Made by a program: the position numbers and the translations under genes. 64,000 nt of DNA, from NCBI GenBank assembly GCA_036496805.1, contig DASXKN010000029.1, positions 375,144 through 439,143 on the forward strand. Direction: 5' to 3'. Every line of letters starts with the position of its first letter. Position 1 is the stretch's first letter. This document shows, one piece after another, positions 7,347 through 17,400 of the stretch. Source of the DNA: SZAS-103 sp036496805. GTDB taxonomy: Bacteria; Pseudomonadota; Gammaproteobacteria; Xanthomonadales; Xanthomonadaceae. Under the pieces are notes generated by a model that did not search any database, was not told where the DNA came from, and worked only from the letters and a program-made list of their open reading frames with translations.

Positions 7347-8872
7347 TTTCCTGCTCCCAGCACCGCCTTCGCCGCGTTGCGCCCGCTCGCGCCGCTGATG
7401 CCGCCGCCACCGTGCACGCCGCTGCCGCACAGCCACAGGTTGTCGATCGGCGTGCGATGGTTGGACCAGCCCGGGATCGGGCGCATGAAGAAGAACTGGT
7501 CGAGGATCAGCTGGCCGTGGTTGAGGTCGCCTTCGGTGAGGCCCCAGGTGGTTTCGAGGTCGGTCGGCAGGATCGATTCGATCTGGCGGATCGACTTCTT
7601 CAACGCGGGGAAGTGCCCGGACAGGGTGTCGACGGCGAGCTGCTCGACATGGCCGCGCTGGTCTTCCCACTTCGCGTTGCGCAGCGCGTACGGCGCGGAC
7701 TGGAAGTGGACCGAGACGACGTTGCCGCTCGACGTGACTTCCACGTAGGGCGCTTGCGCGATCTCGCCGTACTTCGAAGCGTCGAAGGCGCGTTCGAGGT
7801 ACTTCAGCGTCGGCGCGTGCGCGAGCGTGCCGGCGGGGATGCCATGGCTGCCGTCGGTGAGCAGATGCACCTTGGCGACGCTGCCGCGCATGCGGATCGA
7901 TTGCGTGGCCCAGACGAATTCGGGCGGCAGCTCGACCGCGCCGACCAGGCCGAGGAAGGTGTGGCGCGGATCGGCAGCCGACAGCACGAGCTTCGCCGCG
8001 ATTTCCTCGCCGCTGACCAGGCGCACGCCGGTCGCCTGCTGTTTCACCACGATGACTTTCTGCACGTCAGCGCCGGCGCGCACCTCGCCGCCGCGCGACT
8101 TCAGCGCCGCCACCAGCGCATCGGCGATGCGTGCGCTGCCGCCGGCGACCGCCGGATGCGCGAGGCCGCCGCGGTTGAGCCAGTTGTGCATCAGCGTGTA
8201 ACCGGTGCCAGCCGACATCGAACCGAGGGTGAAGCCGTGGATGCCGACCGCCGCGATCGCGGCGCGCAACGGTTCGGACTCGAACCATTCCTCGGTCAGC
8301 TCGACCATCGACATCGACATCGAGCGGATCAGCTTGAACATGTCATTGCCGCCGAGCCGGCGCAGCTTCCAGCCGAGCTGGGCGAGCGGCAGGCCTTCCT
8401 TGCGCAGGTCGACGTTCGGCAGGCGCGGCATCGGCGTGCGGTAGGCGGCGTCGATGAAGGCTGCGGCCTTGTCCATGAAGGCGACGAAGGCGGGCCACGT
8501 TTCCGCGTCCTTCGCCGACAACTCGCGGATCGATGCCAGCGTGGCCGCATCCTTGCCATCGGCGACCAGGTGCAGGCGCTTGCCGCCGGGCAGCAGCGCA
8601 ACGTAGGGCGATTTCGCGCCGGATTGCTTGTCGAGGCCGAACTTCGCAAGGCCGAGGTCGGCGACGATGTCGGGCCGCAGCATGCCGCCCGCGTGCAGCG
8701 CATCGACGGCGAAGCCTTCGCCGAAGGTCTCGCGCGCGAGCTGTCCGCCTGCGACGGCGCGGCGTTCGAGGACGAGCACTTTCTTCCCCGCCTTCGCGAG
8801 ATAGTTCGCCGCGACCAGGCCGTTGTGGCCGGAGCCGATGATGAGGGCGTCATAAGTCATGGTCGCGCTCAT
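7343..8872 (-). CDS. FAD-dependent oxidoreductase (phytoene-desaturase / PYROXD2-like), paralog B
   Basis: A 509-residue flavoprotein. The N-terminal dinucleotide-binding motif is DALIIGSGHNGLVAANYL followed by KKVLVLERR. A second conserved FAD element is at the C-terminus (NLWLCGSGVHGGGGISGASG). The layout matches carotenoid desaturase/isomerase-like amine oxidases such as PYROXD2. The closest relative in the window is the next gene upstream, with which it shares the GHNG loop, the central domain and the RTPIDNLW/RTPLPGYY end. It overlaps that gene by ATGA (8869-8872). There is no carotenoid biosynthesis context, so a carotenoid role is unlikely. More probably it oxidises the substrate of the neighbouring Rieske and GcvT-like enzymes. 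Confidence 0.87.
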   Translation of the reverse strand: MSATMTYDALIIGSGHNGLVAANYLAKAGKKVLVLERRAVAGGQLARETFGEGFAVDALHAGGMLRPDIVADLGLAKFGLDKQSGAKSPYVALLPGGKRLHLVADGKDAATLASIRELSAKDAETWPAFVAFMDKAAAFIDAAYRTPMPRLPNVDLRKEGLPLAQLGWKLRRLGGNDMFKLIRSMSMSMVELTEEWFESEPLRAAIAAVGIHGFTLGSMSAGTGYTLMHNWLNRGGLAHPAVAGGSARIADALVAALKSRGGEVRAGADVQKVIVVKQQATGVRLVSGEEIAAKLVLSAADPRHTFLGLVGAVELPPEFVWATQSIRMRGSVAKVHLLTDGSHGIPAGTLAHAPTLKYLERAFDASKYGEIAQAPYVEVTSSGNVVSVHFQSAPYALRNAKWEDQRGHVEQLAVDTLSGHFPALKKSIRQIESILPTDLETTWGLTEGDLNHGQLILDQFFFMRPIPGWSNHRTPIDNLWLCGSGVHGGGGISGASGRNAAKAVLGAGK

Positions 8873-10452
8873 TTCCAGTCCTTCAGCACTTCATGCGCCG
8901 CGAGCCTGCCGGCCGCGCCCATCACGCCGCCGCCCGGATGCGCGCCGGCCGCGCCGAAATAGTAGCCCGGCAACGGTGTGCGGAAGTCGGCCCATTGCGG
9001 CGCCGGCCGCAGGAAGAACAACTGGTGCAGCAGCAGTTCGCCGTGGAAGATGTTGCCGCCGGTGATGCCCGCGATGCGCTCGATGTCCTTCGGCGTGATG
9101 ACCTGCTTGCCGACGATGCACTGGCGGATGTTCGGCGCGTATTTCTCGATCGTCGAGATCACCGTCTCGCCGAAGGCCTCGGTTTTCGCGGCGTCCCAAC
9201 CGCCTTCGATGTCGTAGGGCGCGTACTGCACGAAACAGGACATCACGTGGTGCCCCGGCGGCGCCATGTCGCGGTCGATCATCGAAGGGATGATCATGTC
9301 GATGTACGGGTTCTTCGAATACTGCCCGTACTTGGCTTCGTCGTAGGCGCGTTCGATGTAGTCCATGCTCGGGCTGATCGAGATCGCGCCGCGGTGCAGC
9401 GGGCCTTCGCCGGGCAGGCAGGTGAAGTCGGGCAGGGCATTGAGCGCGATGTTGACCTTGCCCGAGGAACCGCGCACGCGGAAGTTGCGGATCGCGGTGA
9501 CGAACTCGTCGGGGAAGTGCCTGGGTTCCACGAACTGCAGGAAGCTGCGCTTCGGGTCGGCGCAGGCCATCACCACTTTCGCGCGCAGCTCGTCGCCATT
9601 CTCCAGCGCCACGCCGGCGGCGCGGCCGCCCTTGACGATGACCTGCTTGACAGGCGCGGAGGTGCGGATCTCCACGCCCAGCGCCGCCGCCGAACGCGCG
9701 ATCGCCGCGCTGACGCCGCCGGTGCCGTTCTTCGCGAATCCCCACGCGCGGAAGGCGCCGTCGATCTCGCCCATGTAATGGTGCAGTAGCACGTAGGCGG
9801 TGCCGGGCGAGCGCGGCCCGAGGAAGGTGCCGATGATGCCGCTCGCGGATTTCGTGCCTTTCAGCGGATCGAACTCGAACCACTCGTCGAGCAGGTCGGC
9901 CGAGGATTGCGTCACCAGCTTGGCGATGCGGTAGAGGTCTTTTTCGGACAGGCTTTTCGCGTACTGGCCGAGCTTGAGCAGGCCGATCAGGTCGCGCGGA
10001 CTCATCGAGGACGGATCGGGAGGCACCAGGCCGATGACCGGCTTGATTGCCTTCGCCGCGCGCGCCATCACCCGGCCGTATTCGTCGGAAGCCTCGGCGT
10101 CCTTCGGCGAATGGCGATACAACTCCTGGCGCGTGAGGTCGTGGTCGTCCCAGGCGGCGAGGTAGTCGCCGTTGTCCATCGGCGTGACCGTGCTCGGCAG
10201 CGGCAGGATCTTCAGCCCGTGTCGCGGCAGCTCGAGGTCGCGGATGATCTCCGGGCGCAGCAGGCTCACGACGTAGGAGAACTCGGTGAAGCGGTAGCCG
10301 GGGAAGATTTCCTCGGTCATCGCCGCGCCGCCGACGATCTCGCGGCGTTCGAGGATGCACACCTTCTTGCCCGCGCGCGAAAGGTACGCCGCGGCGATCA
10401 GGCCGTTGTGGCCTGCGCCGATGACGATGGCGTCGTACTGGTTGGTGCTCAT
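8869..10452 (-). CDS. FAD-dependent oxidoreductase (phytoene-desaturase / PYROXD2-like), paralog A
   Basis: A 527-residue flavoprotein with DAIVIGAGHNGLIAAAYL at the N-terminus, KKVCILERR after it, and the C-terminal FAD motif YFGAAGAHPGGGVMGAAG. It is paralogous to the gene it overlaps downstream, so the two arose by tandem duplication and could work as a heteromer. PYROXD2-like proteins belong to the flavin amine-oxidase superfamily; their substrates are mostly unknown. The start is an ATG whose upstream spacer holds an inverted repeat. The gene is in the same direction as the GcvT-like gene 106 bases upstream. Confidence 0.87.
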   Translation of the reverse strand: MSTNQYDAIVIGAGHNGLIAAAYLSRAGKKVCILERREIVGGAAMTEEIFPGYRFTEFSYVVSLLRPEIIRDLELPRHGLKILPLPSTVTPMDNGDYLAAWDDHDLTRQELYRHSPKDAEASDEYGRVMARAAKAIKPVIGLVPPDPSSMSPRDLIGLLKLGQYAKSLSEKDLYRIAKLVTQSSADLLDEWFEFDPLKGTKSASGIIGTFLGPRSPGTAYVLLHHYMGEIDGAFRAWGFAKNGTGGVSAAIARSAAALGVEIRTSAPVKQVIVKGGRAAGVALENGDELRAKVVMACADPKRSFLQFVEPRHFPDEFVTAIRNFRVRGSSGKVNIALNALPDFTCLPGEGPLHRGAISISPSMDYIERAYDEAKYGQYSKNPYIDMIIPSMIDRDMAPPGHHVMSCFVQYAPYDIEGGWDAAKTEAFGETVISTIEKYAPNIRQCIVGKQVITPKDIERIAGITGGNIFHGELLLHQLFFLRPAPQWADFRTPLPGYYFGAAGAHPGGGVMGAAGRLAAHEVLKDWK

Positions 10453-10493
10453 GCCGCTGGTTTCCTAGTGCGCTGCCAGTATTGCTTGCTGTC

Positions 10494-10549
10494 GTAGCCC
10501 GGATGTAATCCGGGTCGCCATGCCGATCCCGGATTGGCATCCGGGCTAC
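10494..10549. repeat. Extragenic palindromic element (gtagcccggatg family)
   Basis: The arms gtagcccggatg and catccgggctac face each other across about 32 bases that themselves contain a nested atccggg/cccggat pair. It occupies most of the spacer between the GcvT-like and FAD oxidoreductase genes. Such elements form stable hairpins in RNA and can stabilise upstream transcripts or attenuate transcription. Confidence 0.75.
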
Positions 10550-10558
10550 GGTCGGAAA

Positions 10559-11755
10559 TCATTTCTTCTTCCACTCCGGCTCGTAGAACGGCAGCTTCAC
10601 CACCTTGCACGCCGCCTGCTTGCGATGGTGCTCGACCGTGACCTCGATCGTCAGCTTCGTGCCCGGCTCGAAGTGCGGACGCTGCACATGCGCGAGCGCG
10701 ATGTACTTCTTCAGCACCGGCGACCACGAACTCGTCGAGGCGTAGCCGATCTGGCGGCCGTCGCGCATCACCGGCAGGCTGCCGCGCACGGCCATGCCGG
10801 GGATCTGCGGCGGCAGGCCGACCGCGCCGAAGTGCTTTTCCAGGCTTTCCCATTCGATGTCGAGGCCGACCAGCTTCCACGCCGAGCCGTCCTTCTTTTC
10901 TTTTTCCAGCGCGCGGCGACCGACGAAGTAGCCTTCCTTGTCGAGCGCCACCGCCCAGTCCAGGCCCATCTCGAACGGGGTGGATTTCTGGCCTTCGATC
11001 CACGCGTGATTTGCCGGCGTGTAGTCGACGTCGACCATGAACAGGCCGGCCTCGACGCGCGCCATGTCCATCGGCAGGATGCCGCAAGGGGTGATCGAGT
11101 AGTCGTGGCCGGCCGCCATCAGCGCGTCCCAGACCTTCAGGCCCTTGTCGGCGTCCATCCAGATTTCGTAACCCATGTCGCCGGTGTAGCCGGTGCGCGA
11201 GATCGACACCGGAACGCCGGCGAGCGTGTTCTGCATCGCGCGGAAGTACTTGAGCTTGTCCAGCGACTTCTTGCAGCAGGCGTTGAGGATGGTGCGCGAC
11301 TTCGGGCCCTGCAGGCTCAGCGCGCCCATCTGGTCGGTGACTTCACGGATCGTCACGTCCATGCCGACCGCATTCATCGACAGCCAGCGCAGCGAGGGTT
11401 CAGCCGAGGTCATGCGGAAGCTGGTTTCGCCCAGGCGCGTGACCGTGCCGTCGTCGAGCATCTTGCCTTCCTCGTCGCACCAGCCGGTGTAGAAGACCTG
11501 TCCGACCGCCATCTTCAGCACGTCGCGCGTGGTCACGCGATGCAGCAGCAGCGCCGCGTCGGGGCCGTCGATCAGGTACTTCATCAGCGGCGAGACGTCG
11601 ATCAGCGCGGCGGCATCGCGGATCGCCCAGTACTCGCGATCGAGCGAAAGGTCGTAGGAGCCGACCACGATGTATCCGGCCCAGCGCCGCCAGTTCTGCG
11701 GGAGGCACAGTTTGCTCGTGCGTTCGTGGAAAGGTGTGCGCTTGAGTTCGAGCAT
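10559..11755 (-). CDS. GcvT-like aminomethyltransferase / folate-dependent demethylase family protein
   Basis: A 398-residue protein of the GcvT (glycine cleavage T protein) superfamily. It shows the N-terminal DAAALIDVSPLMKYLIDGPDA, ALSLQGPKSRTIL, the conserved SRTGYTGDMGYEIW (compare SRTGYTGEDGYEI of T proteins), and a C-terminal barrel with DGRQIGYASTSSWSP. T-family members transfer one-carbon units from methylated substrates to tetrahydrofolate; relatives demethylate glycine derivatives, DMSP or methoxy-aromatics. No glycine-cleavage P or H genes are nearby, so a dedicated demethylase is more likely than GcvT itself. I start at the internal ATG (MLELKRTPF); an in-frame ATG 14 codons upstream is possible. 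Confidence 0.87.
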   Translation of the reverse strand: MLELKRTPFHERTSKLCLPQNWRRWAGYIVVGSYDLSLDREYWAIRDAAALIDVSPLMKYLIDGPDAALLLHRVTTRDVLKMAVGQVFYTGWCDEEGKMLDDGTVTRLGETSFRMTSAEPSLRWLSMNAVGMDVTIREVTDQMGALSLQGPKSRTILNACCKKSLDKLKYFRAMQNTLAGVPVSISRTGYTGDMGYEIWMDADKGLKVWDALMAAGHDYSITPCGILPMDMARVEAGLFMVDVDYTPANHAWIEGQKSTPFEMGLDWAVALDKEGYFVGRRALEKEKKDGSAWKLVGLDIEWESLEKHFGAVGLPPQIPGMAVRGSLPVMRDGRQIGYASTSSWSPVLKKYIALAHVQRPHFEPGTKLTIEVTVEHHRKQAACKVVKLPFYEPEWKKK

Positions 11756-11870
11756 GGAGTGTTCCGTTGCGCTCCCCGCGGGCGCGGAAACGGCCAATTA
11801 TAGGCGTTTCGACTCGCTCGCCGCGAGCGCAAGTGCGTTGTGTTGCGTGTGCGGATACCGGACGATTCGC

Positions 11871-13235
11871 TCAGGGGTGTCCGGCGCCTGGAGGTGAAGC
11901 GTCGTGACACCTCGCCGTGCCGGGCCCGCATTCGAGTGCGCCTTGCTTGACTACGCCCTGCACATGCTCGAGCAGGCGGATGTCCGCGAGCGGATCGCCG
12001 GCGACGGCGACCATGTCGGCCGATTTGCCCGGCGCGATCGAGCCCAGTTCCTTTTCCTTGCGCAGCAGCTTCGCCGCTTCGATCGTGCTCGCCTGGATCG
12101 CCTGCAGCGGCGTCATCCCGTACTTCACCATGTAGGCGAACTGGCGCGCGTTGTCGCCGTGCGGGTAGACGCCCGCGTCGGTGCCGAAGGCGATGTGGAC
12201 ACCGGCCTTCACCGCCTTGCGGAAACCCTCGCGCTGGGTCTCGGTCGTCTCGGTGTTCTTGCGCAGGGTGTCGGCGGGCCAGCCCTGCGCGCGGCCGACG
12301 GTGTCGATGTAGTCGCCGTTGTAGATGTCGGCGACCAGCCAGGTGCCGTGCTGCACCATCAGGGCGATGCCTTCGTCGTCGATCAGCGAACCGTGCTCGA
12401 CCGATCGCACGCCGGCGCGGACCGCGTTCTTGATGCCCTCGGCGCCGTGCGCGTGCGCGGCCACGAAGGTGCCGTGCCTTGCGGCCTCCTCCACGGCGGC
12501 ATGGATTTCGGCCTCGGTGAATTCGGACTTGCCCGGTTCGGTGCCCGGCGTGAGCACGGCGCCGGTCGCGATCACCTTGATGAAGTCGGCGCCGTGGTCG
12601 AGCAGGTAGTCCACGTTCGTGCGCACTTCGCTTTCCGACGCCGAGACGCCGCGGCGGAATTCCGGCGGCACGATCGTGCCGGACGGCAGACCGGTGACCT
12701 CGCCGCCGCCCCCGGGAATCGTGATGTAGGCGCCCGCGCAGAACATGCGCGGACCCGGCACATAGCCCTTGGCGATCGCGTCGCGCAGCGCGACATCGCC
12801 GAGCGCGCGATAGGTGCCGACATCGCGCACGGTGGTGAATCCTGCATACAGGGTGTCGCGCGCATGGCTCGCGCCGAGCAGCACGTCGTCCTGCGCGCTC
12901 ATCTTCAGCGGGGCGAGCGGATCGTTGGTTTCGAGATCGCCGATCAGGTGGGTGTGCATGTCCATCAGGCCGGGCAGCACGGTGTACGCGCTCCAGTCGA
13001 TCACGCGCGTGCCACCGACGTTCGCCGCATTCCATGGCGCGACCGCCACCACGCGCCCGTTCTCGATGCGCACGGCCTGGTCGGCGAGCATCCTGCCAGC
13101 GTCGACATCGAGCAGATGGCCGGCATGGACGATTACGGCATCGGCGCAGCGCCCGTCGGGGCTGAAGCCCAGCAAGGCGACGCAAGCCATCGCCGTGGCC
13201 AACGTCGGCCACTTCACATGGGAACCTGCTTTCAT
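11871..13235 (-). CDS. Exported amidohydrolase-superfamily enzyme
   Basis: A 454-residue metal-dependent hydrolase with a signal peptide (WPTLATAMACVALLGFSPDG). Metal-site residues are visible in order: DMHTHLIGD, FIKVIATGAV (candidate bridging lysine), FVAAHAHGAEGI, VRSVEHGSLID and IAFGTDAGVYPHG. This is the imidazolonepropionase/prolidase-like (Pro-Xaa dipeptidase, PHP-free) branch of the amidohydrolases. It ends with the usual small beta domain (LGSIAPGKSADMVAVAGDP). It overlaps the upstream Rieske gene by ATGA (13232-13235), and its stop lies 115 bases before the GcvT-like gene. A periplasmic hydrolase coupled to a Rieske oxygenase would fit releasing an amide- or peptide-linked substrate before import. 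Confidence 0.87.
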   Translation of the reverse strand: MKAGSHVKWPTLATAMACVALLGFSPDGRCADAVIVHAGHLLDVDAGRMLADQAVRIENGRVVAVAPWNAANVGGTRVIDWSAYTVLPGLMDMHTHLIGDLETNDPLAPLKMSAQDDVLLGASHARDTLYAGFTTVRDVGTYRALGDVALRDAIAKGYVPGPRMFCAGAYITIPGGGGEVTGLPSGTIVPPEFRRGVSASESEVRTNVDYLLDHGADFIKVIATGAVLTPGTEPGKSEFTEAEIHAAVEEAARHGTFVAAHAHGAEGIKNAVRAGVRSVEHGSLIDDEGIALMVQHGTWLVADIYNGDYIDTVGRAQGWPADTLRKNTETTETQREGFRKAVKAGVHIAFGTDAGVYPHGDNARQFAYMVKYGMTPLQAIQASTIEAAKLLRKEKELGSIAPGKSADMVAVAGDPLADIRLLEHVQGVVKQGALECGPGTARCHDASPPGAGHP

Positions 13236-14281
13236 GCTTCCGCTCCTTGATGGGCATACGCTGTGCGCAGCAGGTTCTGGAAATGCCAGACCCCGCTCTC
13301 GCGTTTCGGGCACAGGCGCCCGGCTTCGTAGAACCCCGAAGCGAGGCCTTTCTGCACGGCCTCGCAGATCGCCACGTCCTCGTGCTGGATCTCGTCGCTG
13401 AACATCGCGTCCATCGCGATGCGCGCCTGCGCCTTCGGGTCCTGCGCGTAGTAGTAGTCGAACTCGACGCGGCAGCGCCCGGGGCCGAGCGGCAGCACGC
13501 GGTTGGTCTGCAGGCGGCCGGGCATGACGTTGAGCATGATGTTCGGGTAGACGTGGTAGTAGAACGCCTCGCCGTCGCCATAGATGCCGTCGCTGTCGCG
13601 CAACGGCGAGGACTGCAGCGAATACCAGTCGGACAGTTCGGTGTCGTAGGCGCGGTAGTCGAGCACCTTCGACAGGCCCGGATGCACGTGCGGCAAGTGG
13701 TAGCCCTCGAGGAAGTTGTCGACGTAGACCTTCCAGTTGCATTCGACCTCGTAGGCGTCGCGGCGCTGGTAGCGCATCGTCGACAGGTCGATCGGCGCGA
13801 TCCGTCCGGCGATGCCGGCATAGACTTCCGCGAACGGCGGCACGTCGTCGCTCAGGGCGACGAAGACCAGGCCCTGCCATTCGTGCACGCGCAATGCCGG
13901 CAGGTGGATGTCGCCGACCTTGAAGTCGCCTGCATCCTGCATCTCCGGCGCGCTGCGAAGCTGGCCGTCGAGCCTGTACGTCCAGCCGTGGTACTTGCAG
14001 TGCAGGGCGCGCGCGCCCTTGCCGTTGCAGAACGCGAGCGGACCCGCACGGTGGCGGCAGACGTTCGGGAACGCCCGCAGCACGCCGTCCTGTCCACGCA
14101 CGAGGAGCACCGGCGTGCCGGCGATGTTCTCGACGACGTGGTCGCCGGCTTCCGCAAGCAGCCCCTGGTGCGCGACGAGCTGCCAGCTCCGTGCGAATAC
14201 CGCGCGGTTTTCCATCGCCAGCATGTCGTCGCCGAAGTAGTACTTCGCATGCAGGGCGCGGGCGTGGCGCAGGTCGTCCAT
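13232..14281 (-). CDS. Rieske non-heme iron oxygenase, first gene of the operon
   Basis: A 349-residue terminal oxygenase. Rieske ligands are C75/H77 (NVCRHRAG) and C95/H98 (HCKYHGWTY). The mononuclear iron site is DNFLEGYHLPHVH, plus the aspartate in QHEDVAICEAV. It belongs to the same broad group as choline/carnitine/glycine-betaine monooxygenases. The start is chosen at the ATG preceded by GGAGGAACGCG; an upstream in-frame extension to 14374 lacks conservation. It is the first gene of a minus-strand operon and is divergent from the TPR kinase across a 132-base spacer. The electron-transfer partner is not in the window. Demethylation by Rieske chemistry would fit the GcvT-like gene downstream. 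Confidence 0.92.
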   Translation of the reverse strand: MDDLRHARALHAKYYFGDDMLAMENRAVFARSWQLVAHQGLLAEAGDHVVENIAGTPVLLVRGQDGVLRAFPNVCRHRAGPLAFCNGKGARALHCKYHGWTYRLDGQLRSAPEMQDAGDFKVGDIHLPALRVHEWQGLVFVALSDDVPPFAEVYAGIAGRIAPIDLSTMRYQRRDAYEVECNWKVYVDNFLEGYHLPHVHPGLSKVLDYRAYDTELSDWYSLQSSPLRDSDGIYGDGEAFYYHVYPNIMLNVMPGRLQTNRVLPLGPGRCRVEFDYYYAQDPKAQARIAMDAMFSDEIQHEDVAICEAVQKGLASGFYEAGRLCPKRESGVWHFQNLLRTAYAHQGAEA

Positions 14282-14413
14282 CGCGTTCCTCCAGTGCCGG
14301 ATCCCCCACGATCCGACCCACATGGTCGCACACCGCGCCGACGACGTATTGAAGGTCTCCATGCCGGGAAACAAACTAGACTGGCTTGCCGATATTCAAG
14401 CCCGCCGCACGCC

Positions 14414-17400
14414 ATGAGCGATCACATCCATACCACGCAGTGGCGGCGGCTCGGCGAGCTGTTCGAACAGGCCATCGACCTGGACGCAGCAGGACGGGCG
14501 GAGCTGCTGCTCTCGGTCGAACGGGAGGACGCCGAGCTCGGCCAGGTCCTTGCTTCCCTGCTCGACGCGGACGCCAGACACCATGGCCAGACGGCCGCGC
14601 ACCGTGAGCGGGTATTGCAGGATTCCTTCCATGCCATCTATGGCGAAGACCTCACGGTAGGCGATCGTGTCGGCCAGTACGTGCTGCGGGAAAGCCTGGG
14701 ACACGGCGGCATGGGCGTGGTGTTCCGCGCCGAGCGCGCGGACGGCCAGGTCCGGCAGGACGTGGCGCTCAAGGTCGTCAAGCTCGGGATGGACACGCGC
14801 GAGGTGATCGCGCGCTTCGAGGTCGAGCGCCAGGCGCTGGCGCTGATGGAGCATCCGCACATCGCGCGCATGCTCGATGCCGGGACGACCGACAGCGGCA
14901 GGCCCTACTTCGTGATGGAGCTGGTCAAGGGCGAGCCGATCTGGCGCTACTGCATCGTGAACGGCCTGACGATCGACCAGCGCCTGCGCCTGTTCGAGCA
15001 GGTATGCGCCGCCGTGCAGCACGCGCACACCAAGGGCATCATCCACCGCGACCTCAAGCCGACCAACGTGCTGGTGAGCACGCAGGAGGGCCAGCCGTTC
15101 GCGAAGGTGATCGATTTCGGCATCGCGAAGGCGACCAGCGGGCGCCTGACCGAAAAGACGCTGATGACCCAGCAGTTCCTGATGATGGGAACGCCGTTGT
15201 ACATGAGTCCGGAGCAGGCCGCTGGCAGTGCGGACATCGACACGCGATCCGACATCTACGCGCTCGGCGCCATCCTCTACGAGCTGCTGACCAATACCAC
15301 GCCGATCGACTCGGACTCGTTGCAGGACGCGGCCCACGAGGAAGTCCAGCGCATCATCCGGGAAGTCGATCCACCGCGGCCGAGCGCGCGCCTTTCGCAG
15401 TCCACCACGACCAGGCCCGGAACGGTGACGGAACAAGGCGTCGATGTCCGCGCGCTGGCGAAGGCGGTTCGCGGCGAGCTCGACTGGATCGTGATGAAGG
15501 CGCTGGAGAAGGACCGCTCGCGGCGCTACGAGACCGCGAGCGCGCTGGCCATGGACGTGCGTCGGTACCTGGAGGGCGAGGCGGTCCAGGCGGCGCCTCC
15601 GGGCGCGGCCTACCGGCTGCGCAAATGGATCCGGCGCAACCGCGCGACCTTTGCCGCGGGATCGATGGTCGCCGTCGCGCTGCTGGTCGGCATCGTGGCG
15701 TTCGCGTGGCAGGCGCGGATCGCGCAGCAGCAGGCGCGGCTGGCACGGCAGCGCGCACACGAAGTGGAGCAGGTGGCCACGTTCGAAGGCGACATGCTCA
15801 GGCAGGTGGATCCGAACAAGGCCGGCAGGGATCTCGTGGACGACCTGAAGTCCAAGCTCGCCGCGGCCCTGGTCAAGGCAGGCGTGCCCGAAAAGGAACG
15901 ATCGGCACAGGCCGCTGCGTTTGCCGGCCTGCTGCGGTGGGTGAATGCCACCGACACCGCGGTCGGCGTGATCGACCGGACGACCATGAAGCCCGCGATC
16001 GCCGCCATCGACCAGCGGTTCAAGGACCAGCCGGTCGTGGCCGCGAGATTGCGCCAGGTGCTGGCGGACCGCTACGTGCAGATGGGCCTCTACGATGCGG
16101 CGATGCCATTGATGAAAAGCGCGCTGGCGACGCGCCGTCGCGTCCTGGGCGAGGAGGATCGGGAGACGCTGCAATCGCTCGGGAACATCGGCGCCCTGGC
16201 CGAGTCCATGGAAAATCAGAAGGAGGCAGAACCCTACCTGCGCGAGGCGCTCGCGAAACGCCGCCGCATCCTGGGTGAGGACGATCCGGACACGGTGGAG
16301 TCCATGGGGGACCTCGGCCAGCACCTGACGACCGAGGGCCAGCTGAAAGAGGCCGAGCCGCTCCTGCGCCAGGCCCTGGCGACCAGTCGGCGCGTGAACG
16401 GGCAGGGCAGCGCCGAAACCGTGGAACTGATCGCTTCAATGGGCTATGTCCTGAATGAGGAAGGCAGGATGGCCGAGGCCGAACGCTATCTGCGCGAGGC
16501 GATCGCGAAGAACGATCGTGCCGTTGGCGGAGATCCGGCCAAGAGGCTCGACCTGATCGACAACATGGGGTGGACCCTCTGGCAACAGGGCAAGATCGCC
16601 GAGGCCGAGGCGTTCCAGCGCGGGTCGCTGGAACGAAGTCGCCGTTCGGTCGGCGAGGACCACCCACTGACGGTGGACAAGGTCTACAGCCTGGCCGGAA
16701 TCCTGATGGCTGAGGGCAAGCTGGGCGAGGCGGAAGGGTATATGCGGGAGTCCCTGGAAAAACGTCGCAGGATCTTCGGCGAGGGGCACCCTTTCGCGCT
16801 GATGACGAGGGTGAGGCTGGGCACGCTCCTCGACGAGGAAGGAAAGCCGGGCGAGGCCGAGGCCAGCCTGCGCATGGCGCTGGACGGGTGCCGCCGCGCG
16901 TTCGGAGACCATGCGGGACCCACGGTGTATACGATCGCCGTGCTGGGCGGCTTCCTGCGGGACAACGGCAGGATGGTCGAGGCCGAGTCCTATTTGCGGA
17001 AGGCGCTGGACGACAGCCGTCGTGCATTCGGCTCCGACAGCGAGGTCACGTTGTATGCGATGGCGCAAATGGGACAGATGCTCGTTGCACAAGGCAAGTT
17101 TGCCGAGGCTGAAAAACTGCTCGCTCCGCTTGAAGCCCGGGCGCGCGGAGCGGTATTCAATGGCGACATGGAGTCGATGACGCCGGCGATGACGAGCCTG
17201 GGGATGGCCCGCACCGGGCTGGGTGAATTCGCTGCCGCCGAAACCGACCTGCTCGAAGCGCAACCACGACTGACCGTGGACCTGGGCCCGAAGGCAAGGG
17301 TCACCCGCCGGTGTACCCAGGCCCTGGGCGACCTTTACGCGGCCTGGAATGCGGCACATCCGGGCGAGGGCCATGACACGCAGTCGGCCGCGTGGAAGCG

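Noticed and set aside
7325..8962. 545-codon plus-strand frame opposite the FAD oxidoreductase
   Set aside because: Low-complexity antisense frame; the minus strand shows FAD motifs and correct overlaps with neighbours.
7343..10452. Carotenoid biosynthesis by the two phytoene-desaturase-like proteins
   Set aside because: No phytoene synthase or other crt genes nearby; the context is a Rieske/GcvT operon.
10559..11755. True glycine cleavage T protein
   Set aside because: No gcvH or gcvP nearby, and the gene sits inside a catabolic operon with a Rieske oxygenase; a demethylase relative is more likely.
11602..13821. 739-codon minus-strand frame across the amidohydrolase and Rieske genes
   Set aside because: It is out of frame with both and Arg/Ser/Thr-rich; the two real genes have intact motifs in another frame.
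14396..16324. 642-codon minus-strand frame opposite the TPR kinase
   Set aside because: Composition typical of a shadow; the plus strand has all kinase motifs.
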